A stretch of 64,000 nt of DNA from Claveliimonas acetigenes (GCF_025567385.1 NZ_JAOQJU010000012.1:33325-97324), one strand, 5' to 3'. Shown: positions 52,981 to 62,131, counted from the first letter of the stretch. Translations and numbers: made by a program. Notes: a model not told the origin generated them from the sequence alone.

Positions 52981-54622
52981 CTGCCATCACCCCCTGAAAT
53001 TTAAAAACGATTTCCAAATGTCCATCTCCGTACAGCGAGATGCGCTCTATCAATGCTTCAACCAGTTCAGCGTTCAGTCGGGAAGTTCCTTCCAGTTCCA
53101 ACAGACTTCTAAGGAATTTTGCCTCTTCTTTCTGCTGTTTCTGCAGCATATGTATTTTCTGTTCCAACGTCTTTCTTCGTCCTTGGAAAAATGTTTCCCA
53201 TTCGCTGCATTCTTTTTTGGCATCAAGGTATGCTCGTAAAGAAACCTTTCCTTCCTTATACATCAGAAAACTCTGAAACGATTGATCTGATATCTTCTGA
53301 TAATCTGTTTCCATTTTATCCAGTTCTTTGCGAATAATAGCAAGCTGGTCTTCCAGGACTGATCTGCTGATTGCGGTCATATCCTTTTTCTTTATTTTCA
53401 AAAACTGCAACTGTCTTGAAAGCTCGGAACGGACAATTTTTTGCAGCTTATCTTCGGAAATATTCTTTGTCTGGCACCTTCTTTCATCCTTATAACGGCT
53501 TGCCTGACAAAAATACTCCACATGCTCTCTGGCTCTACACGTCGTCATTTTTCTCCCACAATCACCACAGTAAAACACATTATAGAATGCCCTGTCTTTT
53601 TTATCCCATCCGACATAGCTTCTTGCTTCTTTCGCAGCCTTTAGCCGGATTTGTGCCTTATCAAACATATCTCTGCTGATAATCGGCTCATGCGCTTCGG
53701 GAGAGATAATCCACTCCCTTTCATCCACAAGATCACACCATTTCTCTCCTCTAGAAAACCGGGATTTATACTTATGCTGTACCAGATCTCCATAATAATT
53801 ATTTCTGGTAAGCACCGCCCGGATAGAAGAATTTCCCCATTGATGAAGCACTTCTCCATCCTGGCAGTACACATGATGATATCGGTTATAATCGGATATC
53901 CGATGAACACCATTCTCAAAAAGCCCGTCAATAATCCGATTGATAGGCATACCGTCTGTATATTGTTCAAATATTCTTCGCACAATTTCTGCAGTTTCCG
54001 GATCAATGACAAGTTTTCGGATTCCGTTTTCATTTACAGAATGATATCCATAAGGAGCCATACCTCCTACATAACTCCCATTCTTTTGGCAAGCCCGTTT
54101 GGAAGCACAGCATTTTGCAGAAATATCTTTTGCATATGCATCATTAACAAGGTTTTTGATATTCATAGATAATTCCTGACTGTCAGCATCTTTTGCAAAA
54201 GAATCGTAATGGTCACACACAGAAATAAACCGTACTTTCAAAAATGGAAAAATCTTCTCCAGATAATCTCCAGTTTCAATATAGTTTCTTCCAAATCTGG
54301 AAAAATCTTTGACAATAATACAGTTAATTTGTCCTGCACGAATATCACTCATCAACCTTTCAAAACCAGGTCTTTCGAAATTTGTCCCCGTTTTTCCAAG
54401 ATCTGTATAAACATCATACAGCACAAGTTCTGAATTTCTGTCGGCATTTTCATTCTGATGCCGAATAAATTCTTTCAACATTTCCACCTGTGTTTCAATC
54501 GATTCTGATTTTTTATCATCATGATCCACGGATAATCTGGCATAAATAGCTGTTTTATAGACTGACAACCGTGGGTATTCCAACTTTCGTCCATTCAGAT
54601 ATCGTTTTGCTGTTCTTGCCAT
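52970..54622 (-). CDS. Large serine recombinase 2 of 3
   Basis: 550 aa. Nucleophile Ser in AIYARLSVDHDDKKS, IVKDFSRFGRNYIETGDYLE, recombinase domain (MAPYGYHSVNENG, IVRRIFEQYTDGMPINRI), zinc ribbon (YCGDCGRKMTTCRAREHVEY), C-terminal coiled coil. Diverged from its two neighbours, so not a recent duplicate. It begins 0 nt after recombinase 1 stops. Confidence 0.93.
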   Translation of the reverse strand: MARTAKRYLNGRKLEYPRLSVYKTAIYARLSVDHDDKKSESIETQVEMLKEFIRHQNENADRNSELVLYDVYTDLGKTGTNFERPGFERLMSDIRAGQINCIIVKDFSRFGRNYIETGDYLEKIFPFLKVRFISVCDHYDSFAKDADSQELSMNIKNLVNDAYAKDISAKCCASKRACQKNGSYVGGMAPYGYHSVNENGIRKLVIDPETAEIVRRIFEQYTDGMPINRIIDGLFENGVHRISDYNRYHHVYCQDGEVLHQWGNSSIRAVLTRNNYYGDLVQHKYKSRFSRGEKWCDLVDEREWIISPEAHEPIISRDMFDKAQIRLKAAKEARSYVGWDKKDRAFYNVFYCGDCGRKMTTCRAREHVEYFCQASRYKDERRCQTKNISEDKLQKIVRSELSRQLQFLKIKKKDMTAISRSVLEDQLAIIRKELDKMETDYQKISDQSFQSFLMYKEGKVSLRAYLDAKKECSEWETFFQGRRKTLEQKIHMLQKQQKEEAKFLRSLLELEGTSRLNAELVEALIERISLYGDGHLEIVFKFQGVMADDR

Positions 54623-56299
54623 TTATCCAACCTCTTTCCCTTTATCGGTCTGCTGTTCTTCAAAAAAGTTCTTAATCACTTTCATCTTCTCTATCATATC
54701 CTGATAACGAAGTACAATCATAATCCGTTTGTTTTCATATATATAGATTTTATCTACCGCCAGTGCCAGAAGCATCCGGTCTAATTCTTTCAGCTCTAAC
54801 GATTTTTTCCACTCCTCCAGCTGAATGGTAGCAGCAACCCCATCTTCAAACATCTGTTTTACCATCTGCTTCTGATTTTCAATCATCATTTCCAGTCCTT
54901 CACATTTCTTACCATAAATGTCACGGAATTCCTGAAATTCTTCTTTGTTTATAATTCCGGCTTTCAAGTCATCATATAACGACACCCTTAGTGCGTAGCA
55001 CTTATTGTATTCTTCCTGCAGGCGACTGATCTGCGTATCATAGTGAATGACCTGATCATATCTAATTTCCATCTCTTTCATTTCTTCCATTATCATTTGA
55101 TAATCCATAAAAAGAGAAGAATACGTCTGAATCTCTTTCAATACAATGGTTTTCAACGTTTCTTCCAGAATGCTGTGTCTGGTACAATTTCCACCTTTAT
55201 TTTTTGTCTGACAAATATAAAAAGCTTTTTTCTTTCCTTTATACTGATTCACTCTTCGAATCATGGGTGTCTTACAATCTCCGCAAAAAAGAAAACCGGA
55301 AAATAAATTGGCTCTTTTCAATGATTTTGAAGCTCTTCCATCATATTGAAGAAGTTTCTGCACAATATCAAAATCACTCTGGCGAATAACTGCCGGATGT
55401 GTATTCTCCACCCTTACCCATTCATTTTTCGGCTTATCCAGACGTTTTTTTACTTTGTAGCTGATACGTTCCTGTTTTCCCTGTACCATATTTCCAATAT
55501 AAACCTCATTCGTGAGAATACGCTTAATCTGCACAGCAGACCATTTTGGAAATTCTGTGCTCTGAAATCCGGAATTATAGTTTTCTCCCAATGACTTTTT
55601 ATACTCTTTCGGCGGTAATATATGACGTGTATTCAGCTTTTCAGCGATTGCCCCCAGACTTAATCCTTCAATTTTCCACACATAGATTTTTCGGATCACA
55701 TTTGCCGCATATTCATCAACTACAAGGCAGTTTTTATTCTGTATATCTTTCTGGTAACCATAAGGAGCAAATGCTCCGATAAATTCTCCATTTTCCCGTT
55801 TCATCTGCTGATAGCTTCTTACCTTGGTAGAAATATCCCGGCAATAACTATCATTCACAAAATTCTTAATAGGAACCACGAGAGATTTTTCAGAAGTATC
55901 TGCCGTCTTGCTGTCAAAATGATCTGTAACCGCAATAAAGCGCACATTTAAAGCCGGGTAGATTTTTTGAATAAATCGCCCGGCTTCTATATACTCTCTT
56001 CCGAATCTGGATAAGTCTTTTACAATTACGCAATTCACTTTCCCAGATTCAATATCAGTTGTCATTCGTTTAAATTCAGGTCGGTCAAAATTACTTCCAG
56101 AGTAACCATCATCCACATAGATATCAAATATTTGGATATCCGTTTGACTCTTTACAAAGTTCCGAAGTAATTCCCGCTGACTACTGATGCTGTTACTTTC
56201 CGTCTTGGCACTTCCATCAATATCTTCATCGTCTCTCGACAATCGAAGATATAATGCAGCATCGTATGTGCATGACTCCTTCCATTGATTTTGCTTCAT
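54623..56299 (-). CDS. Large serine recombinase 1 of 3
   Basis: 558 aa. Nucleophile Ser in LYLRLSRDDEDIDG, VKDLSRFGREYIEAGRFIQK, recombinase domain (APYGYQKDIQNKNCLVVDEY), zinc ribbon (GFLFCGDCKTPMIRR ... FYICQTKNKGGNC), coiled-coil C-terminus. First gene of the trio transcript; AGGAGCGATGTAA-type site ahead of the ATG. Complete. Confidence 0.93.
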   Translation of the reverse strand: MKQNQWKESCTYDAALYLRLSRDDEDIDGSAKTESNSISSQRELLRNFVKSQTDIQIFDIYVDDGYSGSNFDRPEFKRMTTDIESGKVNCVIVKDLSRFGREYIEAGRFIQKIYPALNVRFIAVTDHFDSKTADTSEKSLVVPIKNFVNDSYCRDISTKVRSYQQMKRENGEFIGAFAPYGYQKDIQNKNCLVVDEYAANVIRKIYVWKIEGLSLGAIAEKLNTRHILPPKEYKKSLGENYNSGFQSTEFPKWSAVQIKRILTNEVYIGNMVQGKQERISYKVKKRLDKPKNEWVRVENTHPAVIRQSDFDIVQKLLQYDGRASKSLKRANLFSGFLFCGDCKTPMIRRVNQYKGKKKAFYICQTKNKGGNCTRHSILEETLKTIVLKEIQTYSSLFMDYQMIMEEMKEMEIRYDQVIHYDTQISRLQEEYNKCYALRVSLYDDLKAGIINKEEFQEFRDIYGKKCEGLEMMIENQKQMVKQMFEDGVAATIQLEEWKKSLELKELDRMLLALAVDKIYIYENKRIMIVLRYQDMIEKMKVIKNFFEEQQTDKGKEVG

Positions 56300-56404
56300 T
56301 TACATCGCTCCTAACCCATATTCATTGATAGAAGTCAGAAACCATGTAATCCGTTCATTTTCCCTGACTCCAGCTTAACATAACTTTTGTCGCTTTACAA
56401 GACA

Positions 56405-56665
56405 TTAATACATCAACTCCGTCCTTTTTCTCAGATAATCCATTAACGCATCTGTTGCATCCACTTCCCCTGTCATTTTAACTACAACCACATATCCTTC
56501 ATTTACATGAACATAAGGCTCATTACCGGACTTTTTTACAAATTCACAAATTTTATCAGAAATGTCCTGACTCATAATCGGATACAATTCATCAATCGCT
56601 TTCAGACCCTCTGCTTGTAAATTCTCTACCACTTCCTCTGGTTCTGCACCCAAATTACTTGCCAT
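56405..56665 (-). CDS. Unrecognised 86-aa acidic protein
   Basis: MASNLGAEPEEVVENLQAEG, then KAIDELYPIMSQDISDKICE and a beta segment PYVHVNEGYVVVVKMTGEVD. It is a mixed alpha/beta small protein, with no known motif. GAGGTGA 6 nt before the ATG supports expression. Located just upstream of the recombinase trio on the same strand; it may belong to the mobile element. Confidence 0.6.
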   Translation of the reverse strand: MASNLGAEPEEVVENLQAEGLKAIDELYPIMSQDISDKICEFVKKSGNEPYVHVNEGYVVVVKMTGEVDATDALMDYLRKRTELMY

Positions 56666-56815
56666 TGTCTCTCACCTCTGTTCCAACATATTCTTCGCAC
56701 AAGTCGTCCTATTCCTTTTAGTTGTCAATGTGCAGCGGATTTTTACTCCCTCACTTACACAAACTGACGCAAAGAGAAAAACAAGCTGGTGAAATTCTCT
56801 GGTGAACAAATATTT

Positions 56816-56998
56816 TTAAAGATCTCCCCTAATTGTTTTAAATACCACAATATTTCCAGGGCAAGATTCGCCTATGTAATACAAAAACTCCATTTCATGG
56901 ATTTTTGCATACTTGGCAACTCTTGATGGAGCATCCAGCGCCCCATACCCTCGGTAACTACACAATAGGATTATGTCCTTTGGCTTCCACAAAATCAT
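56816..56998 (-). CDS. Short ORF of uncertain status (60 aa)
   Basis: Reads MILWKPKDIILLCSYRGYGA and ends YIGESCPGNIVVFKTIRGDL. It has protein-like composition but no ribosome site at its ATG and no recognised family. It may be the 3' end of a truncated gene left in the accessory region. Confidence 0.3.
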   Translation of the reverse strand: MILWKPKDIILLCSYRGYGALDAPSRVAKYAKIHEMEFLYYIGESCPGNIVVFKTIRGDL

Positions 56999-57310
56999 GT
57001 GGGCGCAGCACCATATTTCATAGGCGATATTTTATACATACAGGAGACCTGCCACTGGCAGCTTTGTTGCATACAATAACATAAAAGCAAACAGCATCTG
57101 TCCAGTTGACAAATACTGTTTGCTTTCAATTTCCGTTTGTAATTTTTAATTTATAGATGAATCCCGATAGAGAAAAATACTTTAAAGTCCACACAACTCT
57201 CGGATATATATTTGGATTGTAGCTGACACGATCCAATGCTCGCTATTCCTGCGAACAATCAATCAGCTCGACAAACTAGAAGTTGAGGGTACCTTATGTA
57301 TACAAAAATA
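56999..57310. other. Non-genic accessory stretch with hairpin and short ORF debris
   Basis: A hairpin AAGCAAACAG / CTGTTTGCTT (57090-57128) could terminate transcription. On the plus strand TINQLDKLEVEGTLCIQKYQ (about 57250-57310) looks like a helical fragment of a lost regulator. No intact gene is seen. Confidence 0.35.
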
Positions 57311-58432
57311 TCAACCTTCAAACTCTTTTAACTCGTCAAGTGGGTCTTTTGAAGTATCAATTCCCATACCATCCTTCAACCAATCTGCTTTACTGTAACC
57401 AGTTCCTGTCAATTCAAATATTTCGCCTTTATACCCTACAGCTTTAACCCATCCCCATTCTATAAGTCGGTCTAACGCCTCTATCCATCTTGCTGATTCT
57501 CTTTTTGAGTTATCAGCCATAAACTGCTTACCCGATGTAAAAATCTGAGTAGGAGAGCTAAGTGTCTGTATCTTTATGATTTGACCATCCCCATCAGCTG
57601 CATACACTAACAGAAAAGCCGATTCCACAGGAATGTTGCCAACATCATCTTGACCTACAACTGATTTATCTCCCTCTGGATTTCCAATATTTAATGTCTT
57701 ATTTTCATCCCGAAACAATTTATTAATATCTTCATTCGTTGCTGTGGGAATTTCCTCCCAGGTTAACTGGTTACTCTCTAACTCAGTGAGTCTACTGCCA
57801 AATTGAGAAAACATCTCTTTCATATCTTCTAACATTTTCTGTTGATGCTCCACAAGCTCAACATTGGCCTTATTCCGTCCTTCTGCCTCTTCATTGATTA
57901 CATCTACTATATCTCGATATCGAACCCATCCAGCATTATCATCAGCATAATTAATGGCATTCCTAAATGTCGGTGATGCCACATATTTTAAACAGTTTAG
58001 ATCCGTGAAAAAGTCAACTGTATTTTTATCATTTTTAACTCTTTCTCTGAACTCATCAAGTCTTTTCATTTTATCATATTTTCCGTCTCCAGTATCCTTT
58101 TGACTTTCAGCAATAGCTGAAGATCGCTTAATCAATACAAGCACTGGTAGTCCCTTAGTTTTTGCATAATTGTATTCTTTCTCCGTGTAACTTATACCAG
58201 TTTCTTCATCGGTTGCTCCATACCGGCCTCCAATAACAAGAAGGTAAAAATCGCACTCATCAATCATCTTTGTTATAACATTCCATTGGCTTGTAGGAGC
58301 AGCATGAAATTGCTCCATTCCTACAGGGATGAGATTATTCTCTAGTGCTACACCTACCAATGCCTGTCTTTCTTCTTTAAGGTCTTCATAGGTAGAGCTT
58401 ATAAAAATAGAAAACTTTCGTCTATTCTCCAT
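57311..58432 (-). CDS. DUF4062 (TIR/SLOG-like) domain protein
   Basis: 373 aa. The N-terminal domain RKFSIFISSTYEDLKEERQA then GMEQFHAAPTSQWNVITKMI, DECDFYLLVIGGRYGATDEE and GISYTEKEYNYAKTKGLPVL is DUF4062, a Rossmann-like fold related to TIR/SLOG domains in predicted immune and signalling proteins. A coiled-coil linker (residues ~195-225) leads to a C-terminal ~110-residue region (SARWIEALDRLIEWGWVKAV), probably a winged helix. GAGGAGA 8 nt before the ATG. A stand-alone effector or sensor; a defence role is inferred from domain and context. Confidence 0.85.
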   Translation of the reverse strand: MENRRKFSIFISSTYEDLKEERQALVGVALENNLIPVGMEQFHAAPTSQWNVITKMIDECDFYLLVIGGRYGATDEETGISYTEKEYNYAKTKGLPVLVLIKRSSAIAESQKDTGDGKYDKMKRLDEFRERVKNDKNTVDFFTDLNCLKYVASPTFRNAINYADDNAGWVRYRDIVDVINEEAEGRNKANVELVEHQQKMLEDMKEMFSQFGSRLTELESNQLTWEEIPTATNEDINKLFRDENKTLNIGNPEGDKSVVGQDDVGNIPVESAFLLVYAADGDGQIIKIQTLSSPTQIFTSGKQFMADNSKRESARWIEALDRLIEWGWVKAVGYKGEIFELTGTGYSKADWLKDGMGIDTSKDPLDELKEFEG

Positions 58433-58845
58433 ATCAATATTCTCCTCGCATATTTATCTTTTATTATTTCACAGTATAATCAATTGCCTGGAAAGTCGGA
58501 ATTTACCAATTCTACAAACACTGATTTACCAATGTATCTGGATGTAATTATACATTGCCGCCACAGGAAGCACAAGCACGTGTGCCGAAAAAATGTCAAT
58601 TCTGTAATAGCATATGTTTTCGTTCTCTCCTTATCTGGGTTCATCCGCGAAGTATACATAAAAAATCAGATTTTTAATATATCTCATTCACATCCGATCA
58701 TTTATCTGATAGATAGATTCGATATATCTCACTCTTACCCAGTATTATTCTATCAGTATTATTAGCGTGTCGTTTTAACATGTCTAGAGATGTCATTTTA
58801 CACGTCCAGACATGTTGTTTCGACACGTTTGGAACCATTCATACC
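58433..58845. other. AT-rich intergenic region
   Basis: No gene found. Its 3' part carries the three 22-bp imperfect repeats listed separately. Two similar ATATATCTCATTCAC-like blocks occur at about 58676 and 58712. Confidence 0.5.
58766..58833. repeat. Three imperfect 22-23 bp tandem repeats (possible regulator sites)
   Basis: Units end in ACATGTCTAGA, ACACGTCCAGA and ACACGTTTGGA, each preceded by RTGTYRTTTY-like bases. The outer units also form an inverted repeat (GTGTCG-N4-AACATGTCT / AGACATGTT-N4-CGACAC). The spacing is two helical turns, as in binding sites of OmpR-type regulators, and an OmpR-type DNA-binding protein is encoded next to it. Confidence 0.55.
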
Positions 58846-59271
58846 TTATTTTATCTTCTCATTGAATTTATATCCTACACCCCATACCGTCTGAATATAA
58901 ATTGGTCTGGACTGATCCGGCTCGATTTTCTTACGGATTTTGTTAATATAGGCTGTGATATTGCGATCATCTGCAACGTAACACGCTTCCCACACTCTAT
59001 CGTAGATTTGCCCCTTGCTAAATACCTGTCCCCTGTTTGCTGCAAGAAGTTCCAGAATATCAAACTCTTTACTTGTAAAAAATACTTCTTTATCATTCAC
59101 AAGTACCTGACGCTTTGACGGTATAATCACTAAATCACCAACAAAAATATTATTGGTCTTATAGATTTCCTCTTGAGTAGTGTAACCATATTCCATTGCC
59201 AATTCTATTAACCTTCTGCAAAAATCTTCACTATCCTTTTCCATCTTAACCAGTATAATATCCACATCCAA
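58846..59271 (-). CDS. OmpR/PhoB-type winged-helix protein without receiver domain
   Basis: 141 aa. The C-terminal ~100 residues are a complete OmpR-type DNA-binding domain (TSKEFDILELLAANRGQVFS, then NITAYINKIRKKIEPDQSRP and YIQTVWGVGYKF). The N-terminal ~40 residues (DVDIILVKMEKDSEDFCRRL) are not a receiver domain; the phosphoacceptor Asp module is absent. TTG start with AAGGGG 6 nt upstream. It may be a stand-alone DNA-binding protein, not a fragment; no histidine kinase is adjacent. Confidence 0.75.
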   Translation of the reverse strand: MDVDIILVKMEKDSEDFCRRLIELAMEYGYTTQEEIYKTNNIFVGDLVIIPSKRQVLVNDKEVFFTSKEFDILELLAANRGQVFSKGQIYDRVWEACYVADDRNITAYINKIRKKIEPDQSRPIYIQTVWGVGYKFNEKIK

Positions 59272-59355
59272 TCTATTCCCCTTCTTTACTTATTGACCAG
59301 TCCTAAAAAAGTATCGCATTCAATCTACCAGTCAACTCAGACATTCTCCCGGAAA

Positions 59356-60681
59356 TCAATTCCGCTTTTCCTGTTTGCATAGTTCACGATTTGCCACAAC
59401 TGTTGCTGCAGCCGCCGCAATCACATGACTTATGAGAACTGCAATCCAAATGCCGTTTAATCCATGTAATGAATTTGACAGTACCCATGCAAGGGGCATA
59501 CGAATAATCAAATAGTACAATACCATGCAGAGCATACTTTTTGATGGTTTCCCCATACCATTTAAACTTCCTAAAAAACAATTCGTAACTGTATTTAAAA
59601 CATATCCAATGCCAACGATCTTAAAATATACGTCTACAATCTCCGCCGCTGCTTCGCTATCAACAAATAAATATGACAGCCGATTGGAAAAGCACACGAT
59701 CAAAACAGAAAAAATAATCAATATGACGGTACCATACTTTAAAGCTAATTTTATATAATCTTTGCCCCGGTCATATCTGGTGCCACCTACACATTGGCCT
59801 ACAATACTTGTCAATGACATATTCAAAGCCATTGCCGGATAGAACAAAATTGTCTCCAGCTTCCCTGTTATTCCATAAGCTGCCAAAGCTGAGATTCCAA
59901 ATCCTGTGACAAGTGACGTAAGAAAGCTTGTACTGATTGCGGGTATACTTTGCTGAAAAGCTGACGGAATCCCTTTTATGATAAACGGCACCACTAATGT
60001 CCGATCAAAATAAGACAAGCGAAGTTTAAAAAACTGTTTTTTATATAAATACGCAAGCATAAAAATGAGACATATGGACTGAGATGCAACAGTCGCAATA
60101 GCAGCTCCTTTAAATCCAAGATAATGAATAAATAACGGATCTAAAACAGCGTTCAGTAGGGTACAAATCAACATAGCAATTACCTGAAAAACACTATTAC
60201 CAAAACTTCTTAAAACGGCTGTAAAGTAGCAATACAGATAAACTGCTAAATACCCAAGAACATAAATTGCCAGATACTGATAGGCAGATTGCATAATTTC
60301 ATCCGTTGTATGTAACAAAACAAGAATTGGCTTCAAAAACACTTCAAGCAAAATCGTTACGCCAAAAGAAAAAATAATTGCTACCGTCAACGAGGTCATG
60401 ATCATCTTCTCTGTTTTCTCTTTTTCATTTGCGCCAATTGCCTGTGACAAAAGAATAGACACACCATTCGTTGCGCCCATTGCAACGGAATTAAGAATTA
60501 GAATAATCGGTGTTGAATTCGTCAATGCAGCATATGCTGTTTCACCTAATAAATTGCCAATCCAAAGGCTATCCACAAGATTGTATGCCATATTTAAAAA
60601 CATTGCTACCATCATCGGCAAGAACATTGCTGCCAAACATCTTTTTGTATTCCCATTTATGAAATCTATTTTTGTATTCAT
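59356..60681 (-). CDS. MATE family efflux transporter
   Basis: About 441 aa with 12 hydrophobic helices. MFLPMMVAMFLNMAYNLVDS then LWIGNLLGETAYAALTNSTP is the DinF/MepA-like MATE N-terminus; the second half repeats the pattern (GIPSAFQQSIPAISTSFLTS). It exports cationic drugs using Na+ or H+. GGAGG 8 nt upstream fixes the ATG at 60681. The upstream TetR gene and matching operator motifs imply a drug-inducible unit. Confidence 0.92.
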   Translation of the reverse strand: MNTKIDFINGNTKRCLAAMFLPMMVAMFLNMAYNLVDSLWIGNLLGETAYAALTNSTPIILILNSVAMGATNGVSILLSQAIGANEKEKTEKMIMTSLTVAIIFSFGVTILLEVFLKPILVLLHTTDEIMQSAYQYLAIYVLGYLAVYLYCYFTAVLRSFGNSVFQVIAMLICTLLNAVLDPLFIHYLGFKGAAIATVASQSICLIFMLAYLYKKQFFKLRLSYFDRTLVVPFIIKGIPSAFQQSIPAISTSFLTSLVTGFGISALAAYGITGKLETILFYPAMALNMSLTSIVGQCVGGTRYDRGKDYIKLALKYGTVILIIFSVLIVCFSNRLSYLFVDSEAAAEIVDVYFKIVGIGYVLNTVTNCFLGSLNGMGKPSKSMLCMVLYYLIIRMPLAWVLSNSLHGLNGIWIAVLISHVIAAAAATVVANRELCKQEKRN

Positions 60682-60701
60682 TATTTTATCCTCCTTTAAT
60701 G

Positions 60702-60718
60702 AATGAATATTAGTCATT
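60702..60718. promoter_or_regulatory. TetR-type operator upstream of MATE gene
   Basis: AATGAATATTAGTCATT is a 17-bp imperfect palindrome in the MATE leader. It matches the site upstream of tetR at 14 of 17 positions when aligned on the opposite strand. Confidence 0.6.
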
Positions 60719-60809
60719 TAAGTTTCAAAATAACTCCCTACCACTATGGCAGGGAAATAAATTTATGTGTCAATCTATTTACTATGCAATATACAACATA
60801 AGCCTGTTC

Positions 60810-61382
60810 TTAAGAGAAACCTTTAATTAACTCTAACAGAAAAATGCGAATACGTTCTTCTCGTTCTTCAGGTGTAAGCTCCTGATTAAGCAAAATGCCC
60901 AACTGTCCATATACGCAAAAGGACGCTGCTGTTTCCGTATCTTGTATATGAATTTCGCCTCTTTCATTTGCTTTAGCAAGTAAATTTGACACGATAGGCT
61001 GCAGTTTCGAACAAATCTTTAAAGACAGTTGGTTGTGAAATTTCAAATTGCCTGTCTCATGACATATTTTTTGAGCATAGCTATTGTCATTTTCCACCTC
61101 TGCAAAGGTTGGCATCTTTTCGATAATATCTGCCAGAGACATTTGCTCATCCAAAACAGTGCTTATCTGTTCCACTTGTCTCCCGGCATATTGATCTAAT
61201 GCTGTGTCAAATAATTCTTCCTTTGATGAAAAATAGCGGTAACAAAGTCCCTGAGCAACATTCATTTCTCTCGCAATATCTGAAATGGATGTTTTTTCAT
61301 AACCTTTCTCATAGAAGACCTTCATTGCCGTATCTATAATCTCCTGCCTTCTTTCTTCTGGTGCTTTTGTTATTCTGGTCAT
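60810..61382 (-). CDS. TetR family transcriptional regulator
   Basis: 190 aa from the ATG at 61382. GAGGTGA 8 nt upstream favours it over the upstream in-frame codons. HTH: ERRQEIIDTAMKVFYEKGYE then KTSISDIAREMNVAQGLCYR YF, followed by an all-helical ligand domain. Its gene lies 92 bp upstream of the MATE gene on the same strand. Probably represses itself and the MATE pump. Confidence 0.9.
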   Translation of the reverse strand: MTRITKAPEERRQEIIDTAMKVFYEKGYEKTSISDIAREMNVAQGLCYRYFSSKEELFDTALDQYAGRQVEQISTVLDEQMSLADIIEKMPTFAEVENDNSYAQKICHETGNLKFHNQLSLKICSKLQPIVSNLLAKANERGEIHIQDTETAASFCVYGQLGILLNQELTPEEREERIRIFLLELIKGFS

Positions 61383-61442
61383 AAATCCGATCACCTCTTT
61401 TCCCGTCCTTACCAAGTACAACATATCATACTTGTATAATAA

Positions 61443-61463
61443 TGTCAATGAATTTTATTCATT
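61443..61463. promoter_or_regulatory. tetR promoter -35 with overlapping TetR operator
   Basis: Palindrome AATGAA-TTTTA-TTCATT (61447-61463) overlaps the minus-strand -35 TTGACA (61443-61448). Binding would block tetR transcription. Confidence 0.65.
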
Positions 61464-61528
61464 CATTTTTAGATAATATACCTTTTTCGGAATAATAGAT
61501 GATTGAGATTACACAACATTTCATTTGC

Positions 61529-61879
61529 CTATACGAAGATTAACTCTTCCCCGATAATCTCCATCGCACGAGCCTGTATGTTATTCATTTTCTGTATCCA
61601 AACAAACTGATTCTCATTTTTTAGTTCTTCTGTCACTCCTTCTGCTTTCTTCATTTGCTTCACAATTTGTTCAAAGCGTATTGTTGCCTGTTCTTCCACA
61701 TCTGCTAAATGTTTGTCCAGCTTTCCAGTAAGAATCATGGACTGATACCATCCTGGCTTATACTCTTTTAGATAAGTTCTTCTGAGCATACCATATTTCC
61801 CTATGATTCTGATTTCCTCTGAACGCAATTCCAATTCAGGCAGCAAATAATCGCCCACTTGTCTATACGTTATTTCCAA
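61529..61879 (-). CDS. TnpV transposon-encoded protein
   Basis: 116 aa. MEITYRQVGDYLLPELEL, then GKYGMLRRTYLKEYKPGWYQ and MILTGKLDKHLADVEEQA match TnpV (PF14198), a small protein of unknown function carried on clostridial conjugative transposons. TTG start with GGAGGAG 6-7 nt upstream. It marks the right part of the accessory region. Confidence 0.88.
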   Translation of the reverse strand: MEITYRQVGDYLLPELELRSEEIRIIGKYGMLRRTYLKEYKPGWYQSMILTGKLDKHLADVEEQATIRFEQIVKQMKKAEGVTEELKNENQFVWIQKMNNIQARAMEIIGEELIFV

Positions 61880-62131
61880 TAGTGTCTCCTCCTTCGTTAT
61901 AATACAACTTAAAACCTCTGGTTTCTCGTTGAACTGTCAGGCAAAATCAAATACTCACTTCGTTCGTGCTTGATTTTCTGCTGACAACTCATGTTACATC
62001 ATTGCTACAAACCTCTCATCAAACTGGATTTTCGATTCCAACCCGGGCAGATTTTCCTCTGAATCCATGGAAAGTGTTTCGTTTCTGTTTTGGGGAAAAT
62101 GAGCGGAAACACTTGATTTTACTGGCTTCTA
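61880..62131. other. Intergenic junction between accessory region and backbone
   Basis: No gene. It contains a long imperfect hairpin (GTCAG...AAAATCAA / TTGATTTT...CTGAC, 61937-61987) and a second one AAGTGTTTC / GAAACACTT (62069-62113). Either could be a terminator for the protease gene or part of an element end. Confidence 0.45.

Larger units (their letters stand above)
51418..56299 (-). mobile_element. Tandem serine-recombinase trio module
   Basis: Three large serine recombinases lie head to tail with overlaps or 0-nt spacing, between small accessory genes. Such trios mark integrative elements of Clostridia. I could not identify att cores or element ends, so the coordinates only cover the recombinase genes. 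Confidence 0.6.

Noticed and set aside
58484..58765. Plus-strand ORF of 93 aa
   Set aside because: AT-rich, no ribosome site, no domain; the region appears intergenic.
58846..59271. Treating the 141-aa winged-helix gene as a simple truncation of a response regulator
   Set aside because: It has its own TTG start with a well-placed AAGGGG and a distinct N-terminal segment, so I list it as a gene, with the truncation reading kept as an alternative.
61937..61987. Imperfect long hairpin as a serine-recombinase attachment site
   Set aside because: No second copy of its core was seen near the other end of the accessory region, so an att role cannot be supported.
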